Source: a virus
Virus record (IMG/VR): IMGVR_UViG_3300029787_000095
Location: 1 to 45,099 of that record
Length of the DNA: 45,099 nt
Direction: 5' to 3' (one strand)
The notes beneath the pieces were generated by a model. The model made no database searches. It had not been told where the DNA came from and saw nothing but the letters and a program-made list of their open reading frames with translations. Numbering within the stretch: position 1 is the stretch's first letter; each line of letters opens with the position of its first letter. Below are positions 14,648-23,421 of the stretch, piece by piece. Position numbers and translations under genes: made by a program.

Positions 14648-14947
14648 CTACTGGCACGCCATCATGGCGGCATAGTCGGGCGATGCGCGCTCCATGCATT
14701 CAGTCACGCGCTCGGCTCTATCAGCCTCCGCGCGGAGATCCGCAAGATCGGGTTGCGTTTCGAATTGCCCACCTTGTGCGCCAAGCCAGAATGCAAAACC
14801 GGCTGCGGCAACGATCCCTATGATCATGGTGTAGGTCGCCCCGTCGCGCATCTTTCCGTTCTCATCCTGCATATCGCGCGAGAACCCCATCTGCACCGAG
14901 CGCAGCAGTAGGTAAGCGCACCCAAGCCATCCGATAATCTGTAGCAT
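14648..14947 (-). CDS. Small membrane protein, antisense to the tail operon
   Basis: 99 residues on the minus strand with GGGGAG just upstream of its ATG (14947). Two hydrophobic segments are visible (residues about 3-17, LQIIGWLGCAYLLLR; and 39-57, YTMIIGIVAAAGFAFWLGA), with a charged C-terminal tail holding two Cys. It sits between the tail chaperone and tape measure genes, pointing against them, so it is probably expressed independently, perhaps in the lysogen. It could be an exclusion protein or a membrane-anchored moron. No family is recognised. Confidence 0.65.
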   Translation of the reverse strand: MLQIIGWLGCAYLLLRSVQMGFSRDMQDENGKMRDGATYTMIIGIVAAAGFAFWLGAQGGQFETQPDLADLRAEADRAERVTECMERASPDYAAMMACQ

Positions 14948-14959
14948 TCCACTCCCCTT

Positions 14960-14969
14960 GCGGCGGTAA
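14960..14969 (+). promoter_or_regulatory. Late-region element GCGGCGGTAA, copy 5 (before tape measure)
   Basis: Exact copy 45 nt before the tape measure TTG start (15015), placed just after the antisense gene's start region. It would give the tape measure module its own signal. Confidence 0.65.
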
Positions 14970-15014
14970 TTTCACAGCCACCGCAATTTACTGATCGTGT
15001 CAAGGAGCAGCACC

Positions 15015-17849
15015 TTGGCCGAAGTCGATCCCGTCATCCTTGAAATCCGCGCCGAGCTTGGCCGGTACAAGGCGGAACTGCGCTCCACCACAACCAGCGT
15101 CGAGCGGCTTCTTGGCCGGCAGGAGAAGTCGGCTAAACGCCTTGAAGCCGAAATGCGCCGCTCGTCGAGCGCAATTGCCAGCACTCTACGCGGCCTAGCT
15201 GGCACCCTCGCCGCGGCATTCACCGGGCGCGAACTGGTCGGACTGATCGACGGATTTACGCGCCTGCAGAACAATCTGCGCGTTGCGGGGCAGGAAGGCG
15301 AAAACCTCGCCCGCGTTCAATCGAGCCTGCTTTCGATCAGTCAGCAATACGGCGTGGATGTCGAGACGCTTTCGGGCGTGTTCCTCAAGGCCAGCTTGGC
15401 TCAGAACGAACTGGGCGCGTCGACCGAAGAGATCATTCGCCTCAACGAGATCGTCGCGGCCTCGCTCAAAATCACCGGCACCAGCGCGGAAGAAGCGCGG
15501 GGGGCGCTGCTGCAACTTGGCCAGGCGCTTGGTTCTGACGTGGTGCGCGGCGAAGAATTCAACTCGCTGCTCGAAAATGCGCTGCCGCTTGTCCAAGCTG
15601 CGGCTCGCGGCATTGATCGCTTCGGCGGATCGGTCGCGCGGCTTCGCGCGGAGGTGGTCGACAGCAAGGTCACATCGCAAGAGTTCTTCGAAGGCGTGCT
15701 TCGCGGCGGAGTTCAGACGATCGAGGACGCCGAAAAGGCGAACCTCACGCTGGCCGGTTCGTTCGAAGCGCTGCGCAGCCAGTTGCTCGTCTACTTTGGC
15801 GAGGCTGGCAAGGGTGCCGGGGCTACCGAGGCGCTGACATCAGCCATAAACGCCCTCGCTGACAATCTCGACGTCATCATCCCTGCGCTGGCCACCATTG
15901 CTCTCGCTCTCGGCGTCAAAATGGTCGGCAGCGCCGTGGCAGCGAGCAGTGCAATGTTCGCGCTGACGGCAGTCATGGGCGGGGCCGCGACTGCCACCGA
16001 AGGGCTCACCTTCGCTATGGCGGGCCTGACACGCGTCCTCCCCCTCGCCGCGCTAACCGCAGTGATCGGCGCGCTTGGCTATCTCGCTGTCGAGGCCCAC
16101 CGTGCGAGCGGCGAAGTGGCAGCGCTTGCGAGCGAGGCCGACGCGGCTCAAGCCGAAGCCGAGGCGATGGAAAAGCGCATCAAGGATGCGGGGGGCGAGA
16201 CCGATAAGCTGGGCTCGGCTGCGCAAACTGCGCGCGGAGATATGGGCGACCTCACCGGCGCTATGGAAGGTGCCCGGCAGAAGGCTGCGGAACTTGGCCA
16301 GCAAGCCGAGCGCACCGGCAAGCAATTGCTGCAGATGCGGTTGCAGGAAGTTCTCGGCCAGCGCCAACAGATCACCAATTCGCGCAACTCGCGCCAGCGC
16401 AACATCGCCTCGCAGACGCGCACGGGTGACGCGCTGGCCACCTCTGGCGACGCTACATTCCGTGCTCGCGAAAATCAGGAGTTGGCCGAGCTTCAACGTC
16501 TCGAAGAGGCGCTGCGTTTCCAAATTCAGAACTATGGGCTGGATCCGGGTCCTGCGGGGGTCGCGGTTCGCGCGCCGACTGCGTCATCCGATAAGGCGAA
16601 AAAGAGCGCCAAGACCCGCACCCGTTCCGGTCCCGACGCTGCGGAGATCGCCGCCCGGCAGGAAGCCGAGATCGCCCGCCTGCGCGCCGAGGAAATTCAG
16701 GCGCGGCTCAATCTCACCGAGGACATCGACGAGCGCGCCAACCTGCAGGCGGAACTCGACGCAATCGAACTTGCCCAGCGCCGCGCCGACATCGAGAGCA
16801 ACGCCGACCTGAGCCGTGCGCAGAAGGATGCGCAGCTTGAAATCCTCAACGGGCTGTTCGGCGTATCGGGCGAGATCGACGAGCAGGGCCGCATCATCGT
16901 GCGCGGCAACGAAGGGCTGTATGCGCAAATCCGCGAGCGCGAGGCGCAGTTTGAAGAGCTACGCCGCGCCGGCCAACTCGAAGCCGATACCGCGCGGGCG
17001 AAAGAGGATGTTCTTCGCAGTCAGCTTTCCATCACGTCCGACCGCGAAGAGCGCGCTCGCCTTGAGCGCCAGATACTCGACATCCAGATCGAGGCGGCCA
17101 AGGCCGAACTACGCAACCAGATCGCGACGCTGGAACTGGCCAAGGGGCGCGAGAAAGAAGTCGCCCTGCTTCGCCAGCGCTTGTCTGACCTAGACACGAT
17201 CCGCGCGAACGAGGCGGAAGGCATTGCCCGCGACAACGAAAGCCCGCTGCAGCGCTATGCCCGCGGGCTCAACGAAAGCGACCTTGGCGACGAAGCCGAG
17301 CAGCTTATCGTCGACGAGATCGAGACGGTGCGCGGCGGTATTCGCGACGCCATTGCGGACGCGATCGGCACCGACGACCCGCTGATCACCGGGCTGCTCG
17401 ACCTGCTGTTGCAAGACCTGATCTTCAAGCCGCTGGCGAACAGCTTGGCCAACGCGAGCGGCGGTGGGGGCGGCGGTTTCATTCAAGTGATCGGCGGCGT
17501 TCTTGGCGCATTCGCGGGCGGCCGCGCATCGGGCGGTTATGTCTCGCCGGGCACCATGTACCGCGTCAACGAAGGCTCAAGCCCCGGGCGAGTCGAGGGC
17601 TTCCGGCCGGCGGGTTCTGGCGAGATCATCCCGCTAGGCCAGATGAACGCGCTCGCGAACGGCGGGATGCGCTCGGCGGCGGGCGGCGGCGTCGCGGTCG
17701 TGCGCCTCGAGCTTTCCGGCGACATCGACGCGCGCATCGACCAGCGCAGCACCAACGTCGCGGTCGAGGTCACCCGCGCAACGGCCCCGCGCCTGATCGA
17801 TGCGGCGGCAAACGAAACCGCGCGCCGCTTTAGCAGGCCCAAGCTATGA
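15015..17849 (+). CDS. Tail tape measure protein
   Basis: 944 residues from TTG 15015, chosen because AAGGAG (15002-15007) lies 7 bases upstream; the alternative GTG at 14997 has no ribosome site. The N-terminal region (about residues 60-240) matches the tape measure N domain: LVGLIDGFTRLQNNLRVAG, then EEARGALLQLGQALGSDVVR and GEEFNSLLENALPLVQAAAR. A hydrophobic stretch follows (about 285-360), then long coiled coils rich in Arg/Glu/Ala, and a Gly-rich region before a C-terminal part with GGYVSPGTMYRVNEG. It sets tail length and is ejected before DNA. Confidence 0.9.
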   Translation: MAEVDPVILEIRAELGRYKAELRSTTTSVERLLGRQEKSAKRLEAEMRRSSSAIASTLRGLAGTLAAAFTGRELVGLIDGFTRLQNNLRVAGQEGENLARVQSSLLSISQQYGVDVETLSGVFLKASLAQNELGASTEEIIRLNEIVAASLKITGTSAEEARGALLQLGQALGSDVVRGEEFNSLLENALPLVQAAARGIDRFGGSVARLRAEVVDSKVTSQEFFEGVLRGGVQTIEDAEKANLTLAGSFEALRSQLLVYFGEAGKGAGATEALTSAINALADNLDVIIPALATIALALGVKMVGSAVAASSAMFALTAVMGGAATATEGLTFAMAGLTRVLPLAALTAVIGALGYLAVEAHRASGEVAALASEADAAQAEAEAMEKRIKDAGGETDKLGSAAQTARGDMGDLTGAMEGARQKAAELGQQAERTGKQLLQMRLQEVLGQRQQITNSRNSRQRNIASQTRTGDALATSGDATFRARENQELAELQRLEEALRFQIQNYGLDPGPAGVAVRAPTASSDKAKKSAKTRTRSGPDAAEIAARQEAEIARLRAEEIQARLNLTEDIDERANLQAELDAIELAQRRADIESNADLSRAQKDAQLEILNGLFGVSGEIDEQGRIIVRGNEGLYAQIREREAQFEELRRAGQLEADTARAKEDVLRSQLSITSDREERARLERQILDIQIEAAKAELRNQIATLELAKGREKEVALLRQRLSDLDTIRANEAEGIARDNESPLQRYARGLNESDLGDEAEQLIVDEIETVRGGIRDAIADAIGTDDPLITGLLDLLLQDLIFKPLANSLANASGGGGGGFIQVIGGVLGAFAGGRASGGYVSPGTMYRVNEGSSPGRVEGFRPAGSGEIIPLGQMNALANGGMRSAAGGGVAVVRLELSGDIDARIDQRSTNVAVEVTRATAPRLIDAAANETARRFSRPKL

Positions 17850-18448
17850 CCGAGATCATCGTCCCGAACGCTGACGACTTCCTGCTCGACAGCCTGCGCC
17901 TTCGCGCACCGGCGCAAGTCAATCGCTCGACATGGACCGGGCGGCGCAAGGTCATCGGCCTGGCGGGCACCGAAGTCTGGACCGGGCAAGCGACGATCGA
18001 CCTGATCACGACCGAGGAACAGGAGCGCCAATGGCGCGCATTCCTGTTCGCGCTCGAGGGGCCGGTCAACTGGTTCCGCTGGCGCCTGCCGTGCAACAGC
18101 CATATCGGCCCGAAGCCAACCGTCGATACGGGCGCGTCGGACGGGTACGCGCTGCCCCTCACCGGCGGGCAACCGAATGCGCGGATACTGCGCGCCGGCC
18201 AGTTCATGACTGTGCCCCTGCCCTCCGGCCACGCCCGCGCGGTGTGCCTGACCGCAGACCTGCGCTTCGATGCGTCGGGGGATGCGACGGCGCAGTTCAA
18301 GCCCGCATTGAACGAGACACCGACCGAGGGAGCTACGGTCGAGACGACCGACCCGTACATTCCCATGAGCGCTGTCGATCCCGAGCAGGGGCTCAACAGC
18401 GCGGACGGCGTGTCTGGGGCGACCTTCGACGTCGAGGAGGCGCTGTGA
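17846..18448 (+). CDS. Distal tail-like protein
   Basis: 200 residues, ATG 17846 overlapping the tape measure stop by 4 bp. The N-terminal half is a beta domain with NRSTWTGRRKVIGLAGTEVW and a WRAFLFALEGPVNWFRWRLP core, typical of minor tail proteins placed right after the tape measure; the second half is Thr/Asp-rich. By position it should be the distal tail or first tip protein that caps the tube. The family is inferred from context. Confidence 0.65.
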   Translation: MTEIIVPNADDFLLDSLRLRAPAQVNRSTWTGRRKVIGLAGTEVWTGQATIDLITTEEQERQWRAFLFALEGPVNWFRWRLPCNSHIGPKPTVDTGASDGYALPLTGGQPNARILRAGQFMTVPLPSGHARAVCLTADLRFDASGDATAQFKPALNETPTEGATVETTDPYIPMSAVDPEQGLNSADGVSGATFDVEEAL

Positions 18449-19110
18449 GCCTGCCCGACCCAACCTATTCGGCAGCGCTCGACGAGCCGATCGTCAAGCC
18501 GGTCTGGTTCGCCTTCCTCGATTTCGTGGGCGACCCGGTGCGCGCGAACACGAGTGGGCGGAACATAACCCCGGCAGGGTTCGACGATCCCGACTTAGAC
18601 GACCAGACCTTTATTGGCATCTCGGGCACGCTTGTCGCGGTGTCCCCGGTCAAGATTAGCGAAGGCGGGTCCGAGACTGTCACAGCCCAGCTATCCGGCA
18701 TTCCCGGTCTCGATGATGACGTGATCGCGATGATCAACGATTCCTCCAATTGGCAAAGCCGCGACGCCCGCCTCTGGAAAATCATCCGCAATGCCGCGAA
18801 CGTGCAGCAGGGCGGCTTCGACGCCTACTACACCGGCAAGATGGTCGGCCTCACGCATTCGGGTTCGGGTGAAGGGCAGGTGCTCACCGTCACAATCGAG
18901 AGCTATCTCGGCGTATTCTCCGAACCGTCGAACAACACCTATCTCGACCAGGAGCGCTACGACCCGGGTGATGAAAGCGCGCGGGCGGCCATTGCAATCG
19001 CGAACGGCAATTACACCGGCGCGCGGACTGGAAGCGGCGGCGGGGGTGGCGGGACCGGCCCGGGCGGGCGCGGCAATGTCTTCGGCGGGCCAAGGTACGA
19101 TTACCTATGA
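18445..19110 (+). CDS. Tail tip / baseplate hub-like protein
   Basis: 221 residues from GTG 18445, overlapping the previous stop. It contains repeated strand motifs (TFIGISGTLVAVSPVKISEG, then SETVTAQLSGIPG) and a DARLWKIIRNA segment, followed by a Gly-rich C-terminal tail (GSGGGGGGTGPGGRG) ending YDYL. It sits where DUF2163-like hub proteins occur in GTA-type tails, before an NlpC/P60-like protein. No enzymatic motif is visible; a structural role in the tip is inferred. Confidence 0.65.
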   Translation: MSLPDPTYSAALDEPIVKPVWFAFLDFVGDPVRANTSGRNITPAGFDDPDLDDQTFIGISGTLVAVSPVKISEGGSETVTAQLSGIPGLDDDVIAMINDSSNWQSRDARLWKIIRNAANVQQGGFDAYYTGKMVGLTHSGSGEGQVLTVTIESYLGVFSEPSNNTYLDQERYDPGDESARAAIAIANGNYTGARTGSGGGGGGTGPGGRGNVFGGPRYDYL

Positions 19111-19535
19111 CGCGGCTACCGGATTGGGAAGCGCGGCTGTCCGCATGGATCGTGGCCAACCGGTCGCGCGAGTTCGCGTGGGGGCAATGGGATTGCATTC
19201 TCATGGCCTGCTCGGCGGTCGAGGCGCAAACCGGCGCTGACCCGGCTGCTGAATACCGCGGGCGCTACAGCGATGCGCGCGGCGCGGCGGAGGCTTTGCG
19301 CGAGCTCGGCAAGGGGACACTGCTCAAGACCGTCGATGCTGAGTTCGATCGGCGCCCGGTCGGGAAGGCACGGCGCGGGGATCTCGTGATGTTCGACCAG
19401 AGCATTGGCGTCTGCGTCGGCGGCGCTGGTCTGTTCGTGGGCGAAGAGCGCCTGACCGACGCGGCCGGCATCCCGATGCGCGCAGGGCTGGTTACCATTC
19501 CTCGCGCCTCCCTCACACAAGCTTGGACGGTCTGA
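19107..19535 (+). CDS. NlpC/P60-like tail protein (DUF6950 type)
   Basis: 142 residues overlapping the previous gene by 4 bp. The segment WGQWDCILMACSAVEAQTG carries the DC motif that starts the catalytic helix of NlpC/P60-like cysteine peptidases, and later ARRGDLVMFDQSIGVCVGGA matches the strand after which a His is normally found. A clear catalytic His is not evident (VCVGG in that position), as in the DUF6950 group, so activity is uncertain. Its position before the J-like protein matches lambda K. It would locally open peptidoglycan during DNA entry or help tip assembly. Confidence 0.75.
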   Translation: MTRLPDWEARLSAWIVANRSREFAWGQWDCILMACSAVEAQTGADPAAEYRGRYSDARGAAEALRELGKGTLLKTVDAEFDRRPVGKARRGDLVMFDQSIGVCVGGAGLFVGEERLTDAAGIPMRAGLVTIPRASLTQAWTV

Positions 19536-19536
19536 T

Positions 19537-21540
19537 ATGGGCAAGGTGGTCAAGGCCGTAGCCACGGTGGCGGCAATCGCGGCGGCAATCCCGACCGGCG
19601 GCACTTCGCTCCTCGCTCTTGGCCTCGGCGTATCGTCTCTGGCGGCCACTGCTATAGCCGTGGGCCTTTCGGTAGGCGCATCGCTGCTCAACAAGAAGAG
19701 CAAGCCGCCCAAGAACAGCCCCGAAGCGCTCGACCGATTGCGCGCGAACCTCGACCCGCGAACGCCGCGCAAGACAGCGGTGGGCATCACCGCGCTTGCA
19801 ACCGACATTCGCGACGAGGAATTCACCGACGACCAGACGTATTTTCACCGGTTCATCGTCTGTGCGAGCCACAAGGTCGAAAGCATCGACGAAATCTGGT
19901 TCGACGACGAACGCGTGTGGTCATCGTCCGGTGGTGTGGAGGGCGACGCGGTCGGTTATCTGACGGTCGCGACGCGGCTCGAAGGCAGCGCGGCGAACGC
20001 GATCAACATTTCGAGCCGCATGGGCTCTACGCGGCGCTACACCGGGCTCGCCTACGTCCATCTACGCTACAAGCTGACCGGCAACAGCAAGAAGGCCGAA
20101 AGCCCGTATGCGGGCGGCATCACGACCCGCATCACGATCCGCGGCAAAGGCGCTGCCCTGCCCGATCCGCGCGACCCGTCGCAGGACATGGGCGACCAGT
20201 CGACTTGGGTCTGGGATGATGACGCTTGCCGCAATCCTGCGCTCGCTCTGCTGTTCTATCTGCTCGGCTACCGGATTACCAACCCGTCGACGAGCGAGGA
20301 ACTGCTCGCGGTCGGCAAGGGCATCCCGGCCAATCGCATCGACCTCGACAGCTTCGCCGTGGCGGCCAACATCTGCGACGAGGAAATCGGCAAGGTCGGG
20401 GGCGGCACCGAGCCGCGCTATCGCTGCGACGGCGTGTGGAGCGAGGGCGACAGCCCGACCACCGTTATGGACATGCTCAAGGCCACGATGAACGCCGACC
20501 TCGACGACGTGGGCGGCAAGCTGCGCCTGACGATCTTTCACGACGACCTTGCGGACGTTGCGGCCGAATTCGACGATGGCGACATCATCGACGCCTTCGA
20601 ATGGCAGTCGGTCCCGCCGCTCGACCAGACCTTCAATATCGTCCAGGGCGCATACACCGATGCCAGCGACGTGGGCCTCTATCAGCAGGTCGATTACCCG
20701 CGGCAGGAGGTCAGCAGCCCCGATGGCATCGACCGCATCAGCACGTTCAACCTTCCGATGGTGGAATCGGTCGGGCAGGCGCAGCGCCTTGCGGCCATGC
20801 GCCTCGAGCGCCAGCGCTATGGCGGCGTGTTTTCGGCCGAGTTCCAGGCGACTGCGTGGAAGGTGCAGAAGAACAGCATCGTCAAGCTGACCTTTGCCCA
20901 GACCGGGTTCACCGAAAAGCTGTTCCGGGTCGCCGAGATGGAGATCAGGCAAGACGGCGTGGTGCCGATGACGCTGGTCGAGGAAAACGCCGCGATCTAC
21001 ACCCCGCCCTCGCTTGCCGCCGCGATCGCACCGGTGGCCTCCACGCCGTATCAGCGCGCGCTAGATCCGCTGGTGCAGGCGCTTGGCGAGGTGGATGCGC
21101 AGGCGGCGCGGCTCAAGCTGTCGAGCAGCTACACGCGGGGCCTTGCTGGCAACATCACGCAGCTACACGATGGCACCGGAACAGGAACTGTAACCGTCAC
21201 CATTCCCGACCACACCCGCGTGTATGCGGACAGCACCGAAGCACCTGTAACGGGCGGTGATTTCACGCTGGACGAAACGACCAGCTATCTCCTGTCCTAC
21301 GATGACCCCGATTTCGCGGGCGGTGAATTGGGCGTGGACTTCGCGCTGGTTGAAATCACCCCCGGCACAGGCGGGCAGACAGGCGGCGATGCTTATTTCA
21401 GCGCGGCCAATCCAAGCCGCCATTACCTCGCCAGTATCAGCACGGTGAACGAGGCAGGCGAAGGCGGCGGTGCGGGTGGTTCCTCGCCCCCCGGCGGCGG
21501 TGGCTGGGACAATGACGATCCCGGCGGCGACATACCCTAG
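19537..21540 (+). CDS. Tail tip attachment protein (J-like central fibre protein)
   Basis: 667 residues. The N-terminus has a hydrophobic Ala/Gly-rich segment (residues 8-50), frequent in tip proteins of these phages. The body contains beta domains (SIDEIWFDDERVWSSSGG, RYTGLAYVHLRYKLTG) and a central region resembling the phage tail-tip J core (LLFYLLGYRITNPSTSEELL, then NICDEEIGKVGGG). The C-terminus is Gly/Pro/Asp-rich (GEGGGAGGSSPPGGGG), a probable flexible linker to fibres. It should contact the host receptor. Its stop is overlapped by a GCGGCGGTAA element. Confidence 0.8.
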   Translation: MGKVVKAVATVAAIAAAIPTGGTSLLALGLGVSSLAATAIAVGLSVGASLLNKKSKPPKNSPEALDRLRANLDPRTPRKTAVGITALATDIRDEEFTDDQTYFHRFIVCASHKVESIDEIWFDDERVWSSSGGVEGDAVGYLTVATRLEGSAANAINISSRMGSTRRYTGLAYVHLRYKLTGNSKKAESPYAGGITTRITIRGKGAALPDPRDPSQDMGDQSTWVWDDDACRNPALALLFYLLGYRITNPSTSEELLAVGKGIPANRIDLDSFAVAANICDEEIGKVGGGTEPRYRCDGVWSEGDSPTTVMDMLKATMNADLDDVGGKLRLTIFHDDLADVAAEFDDGDIIDAFEWQSVPPLDQTFNIVQGAYTDASDVGLYQQVDYPRQEVSSPDGIDRISTFNLPMVESVGQAQRLAAMRLERQRYGGVFSAEFQATAWKVQKNSIVKLTFAQTGFTEKLFRVAEMEIRQDGVVPMTLVEENAAIYTPPSLAAAIAPVASTPYQRALDPLVQALGEVDAQAARLKLSSSYTRGLAGNITQLHDGTGTGTVTVTIPDHTRVYADSTEAPVTGGDFTLDETTSYLLSYDDPDFAGGELGVDFALVEITPGTGGQTGGDAYFSAANPSRHYLASISTVNEAGEGGGAGGSSPPGGGGWDNDDPGGDIP

Positions 21541-21549
21541 CGGCGGTAA
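21540..21549 (+). promoter_or_regulatory. Late-region element GCGGCGGTAA, copy 6 (before fibre genes)
   Basis: Exact copy starting on the last base of the J-like stop, 32 nt before the ATG at 21582. It heads the fibre module. Confidence 0.65.
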
Positions 21550-21581
21550 ATTCAGCGCGCCTCCAGCGATACCCGTGCGAC

Positions 21582-22004
21582 ATGGCAAGCGCACCGAAAA
21601 TCAATCTCGTCGCCTATAAACGGGTCCCGTTCGACAAGACGATCCCTGACTTCCGCGGCGACTATTCCGGCGCGACCGTCTCGATGCAGATCCGGGCGGA
21701 AGAGGGCGACGCCGGAAGCGCTCTTGTCACGCTCGGCGCCTCGTCCAGCGGAAGCGAAGGTGTCGCGATCACATACGATGGCGCTTACACCTTCGAGCAC
21801 AACGGCACGACCCATACCGGTGCGAGCCTCATCAACATCATCATCAACGAAACAACGCTCGAGGCTCTTTCGCCCAGCGCTGACACGTCCGACCCGCTTG
21901 TTCTCAAATACGACCTGCACATCACCGCCGCAGGCGTGAACGGCGGCAAAAAGTTCGTCGCGGTGGCGGGCGCCTTCACCGTTTACCCGGGAGTTACGCA
22001 ATGA
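21582..22004 (+). CDS. Fibre-associated beta-sandwich protein
   Basis: 140 residues. It has alternating strands (INLVAYKRVPFDKTIPDFRG, then TVSMQIRAEEGDAGSALVTL, ending KFVAVAGAFTVYPGV), consistent with an Ig-like or BppU-N-like domain that anchors fibres to the tip. The stop overlaps the fibre start by 4 bp, so the two are probably made together. The family is inferred from fold pattern and place. Confidence 0.65.
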   Translation: MASAPKINLVAYKRVPFDKTIPDFRGDYSGATVSMQIRAEEGDAGSALVTLGASSSGSEGVAITYDGAYTFEHNGTTHTGASLINIIINETTLEALSPSADTSDPLVLKYDLHITAAGVNGGKKFVAVAGAFTVYPGVTQ

Positions 22005-23413
22005 GCGAAACGGTAATTCTGCCGGGCGCGACGCCTGTCATCGTCACTGGCGAGAATACAACGGAAGCAGCGCGGCAGGCAGCGCTGGCCACAGCGGAGC
22101 GAGAAGCAGCGGAACTGGCGGCAGCTTCGGCTGCGGCGGCGGGGAATTACCATCCTTCTGTCGCGGCGGGCGAGGCGGCCACGGCGACCGATGGCCTGTT
22201 TTCGTCCGACGATGGAACGGGCAATCTGATCTACTATCGGCGCACTGCCGGCGGATCGACAGAGATCGGCCGCGCCGTCACCCCGTCCACGCTCGACGAT
22301 TATGCGCAGCGTACCGGCGGCGAAACGTCAGTCTCGGGGCGCTACGGGTTCACTAACCTCTCGTCCTTCGCAACCGCTCCCGAAGCGACCGTTCAGGTCA
22401 TCAATGACACAGTAACGACCGCAGGCCCCGCGATCGGTCTCAACGTCAAGCAATACTGGCAGGGTTTAGCGGCAAGTCCGCTGGCCAATAACGACTGCAC
22501 GCTGTTCGAAACCTACACCAAGACGGTCGATGATAGCTTTAACGTCACTTGGTCGGTCAGTGCGCCGAATGCCTATTATGACATTCCGCTTGGCGTGAAT
22601 GACAGTGGTGAGCGCATCTCGGTTTACGGTTGGGCGGTATCGGTCCCCGGTAAGCCTGGTTATTCGCATGTCGGCACGCTCGGCGCGCAAAAGGGTGTGT
22701 CCGGTGCCGTCGGCTTTCGCGGCACCCACGCGGCCACCGCAAGGGTTGTCAGTGCGCTCGCGGTTGTAGGGGAGGTCGAAAGTTCGAGCGGGGTAATCGA
22801 AAACGGTTATGCCGGCTTCTTTCGCAGCGCGGTTGGCGATGGCGAGGTGCTGGCCAATACGGCGGTCTATGCCAAGGCGACCGGCGGTACGAACAGCAAC
22901 TATTCGATCTATGCCGAAGGCGGCATCGCGTTCTTCCTCGAACCGATCCACATCGGCAACGAGAGCGGCCAGACCAACGCGCTCCTGAAGGTCCGCAACG
23001 ATACCGTGCAGGGCATCGAGTTCGGCAGCGTGGGCAATGGCTACGGCTCGACCATCGGTTCGACCGTCAGCGGCGGCTTCCCCTTCCTCGCCTTCAACTG
23101 CGAGGCTGATACGACAGGGGACACCTTCCGCACGCGCGGCTTCAAAGGCACGGTCATGTATTCGCCGCTCAATGGCAGCATGCGCTTTGCCCGCATCCCC
23201 ACGGCCAGCGCGTCGGGGCAGGGATTGGACTTGTCCGCGCAGTTCACGCCGAATGGCAATTTCCAGACCTACCACAACCCGATCTTCGGCGGGGTTGTTC
23301 CTGGCAGCGCATCGGCAACCGGCACCGCTGGCGAAATCGCTTGGGATTCGGGCTATATCTACGTGTGCGTCGCGGCGAACACGTGGAAGCGCGCGGCGAT
23401 CTCGACGTGGTAG
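22001..23413 (+). CDS. Tail fibre / receptor-binding protein
   Basis: 470 residues. An Ala/Glu-rich N-terminal coiled coil (about 20-50) leads into TATDGLFSSDDGTGNLIYYR, a linker common in tail fibres, then a Gly/Ser/Thr-rich beta region and a C-terminal domain with AGEIAWDSGYIYVCVAANTW, a module often found at fibre tips. It is the last structural gene and the likely receptor-binding protein. No endosialidase or lyase signature is visible. It ends 8 bp from the convergent acetyltransferase gene. Confidence 0.78.
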   Translation: MSETVILPGATPVIVTGENTTEAARQAALATAEREAAELAAASAAAAGNYHPSVAAGEAATATDGLFSSDDGTGNLIYYRRTAGGSTEIGRAVTPSTLDDYAQRTGGETSVSGRYGFTNLSSFATAPEATVQVINDTVTTAGPAIGLNVKQYWQGLAASPLANNDCTLFETYTKTVDDSFNVTWSVSAPNAYYDIPLGVNDSGERISVYGWAVSVPGKPGYSHVGTLGAQKGVSGAVGFRGTHAATARVVSALAVVGEVESSSGVIENGYAGFFRSAVGDGEVLANTAVYAKATGGTNSNYSIYAEGGIAFFLEPIHIGNESGQTNALLKVRNDTVQGIEFGSVGNGYGSTIGSTVSGGFPFLAFNCEADTTGDTFRTRGFKGTVMYSPLNGSMRFARIPTASASGQGLDLSAQFTPNGNFQTYHNPIFGGVVPGSASATGTAGEIAWDSGYIYVCVAANTWKRAAISTW

Positions 23414-23421
23414 GTCATGCG

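Noticed and set aside
17334-17343. GCGGCGGTAT inside the tape measure gene as a seventh late element
   Set aside because: One mismatch, inside a gene and not near a start codon; probably a chance coding occurrence.
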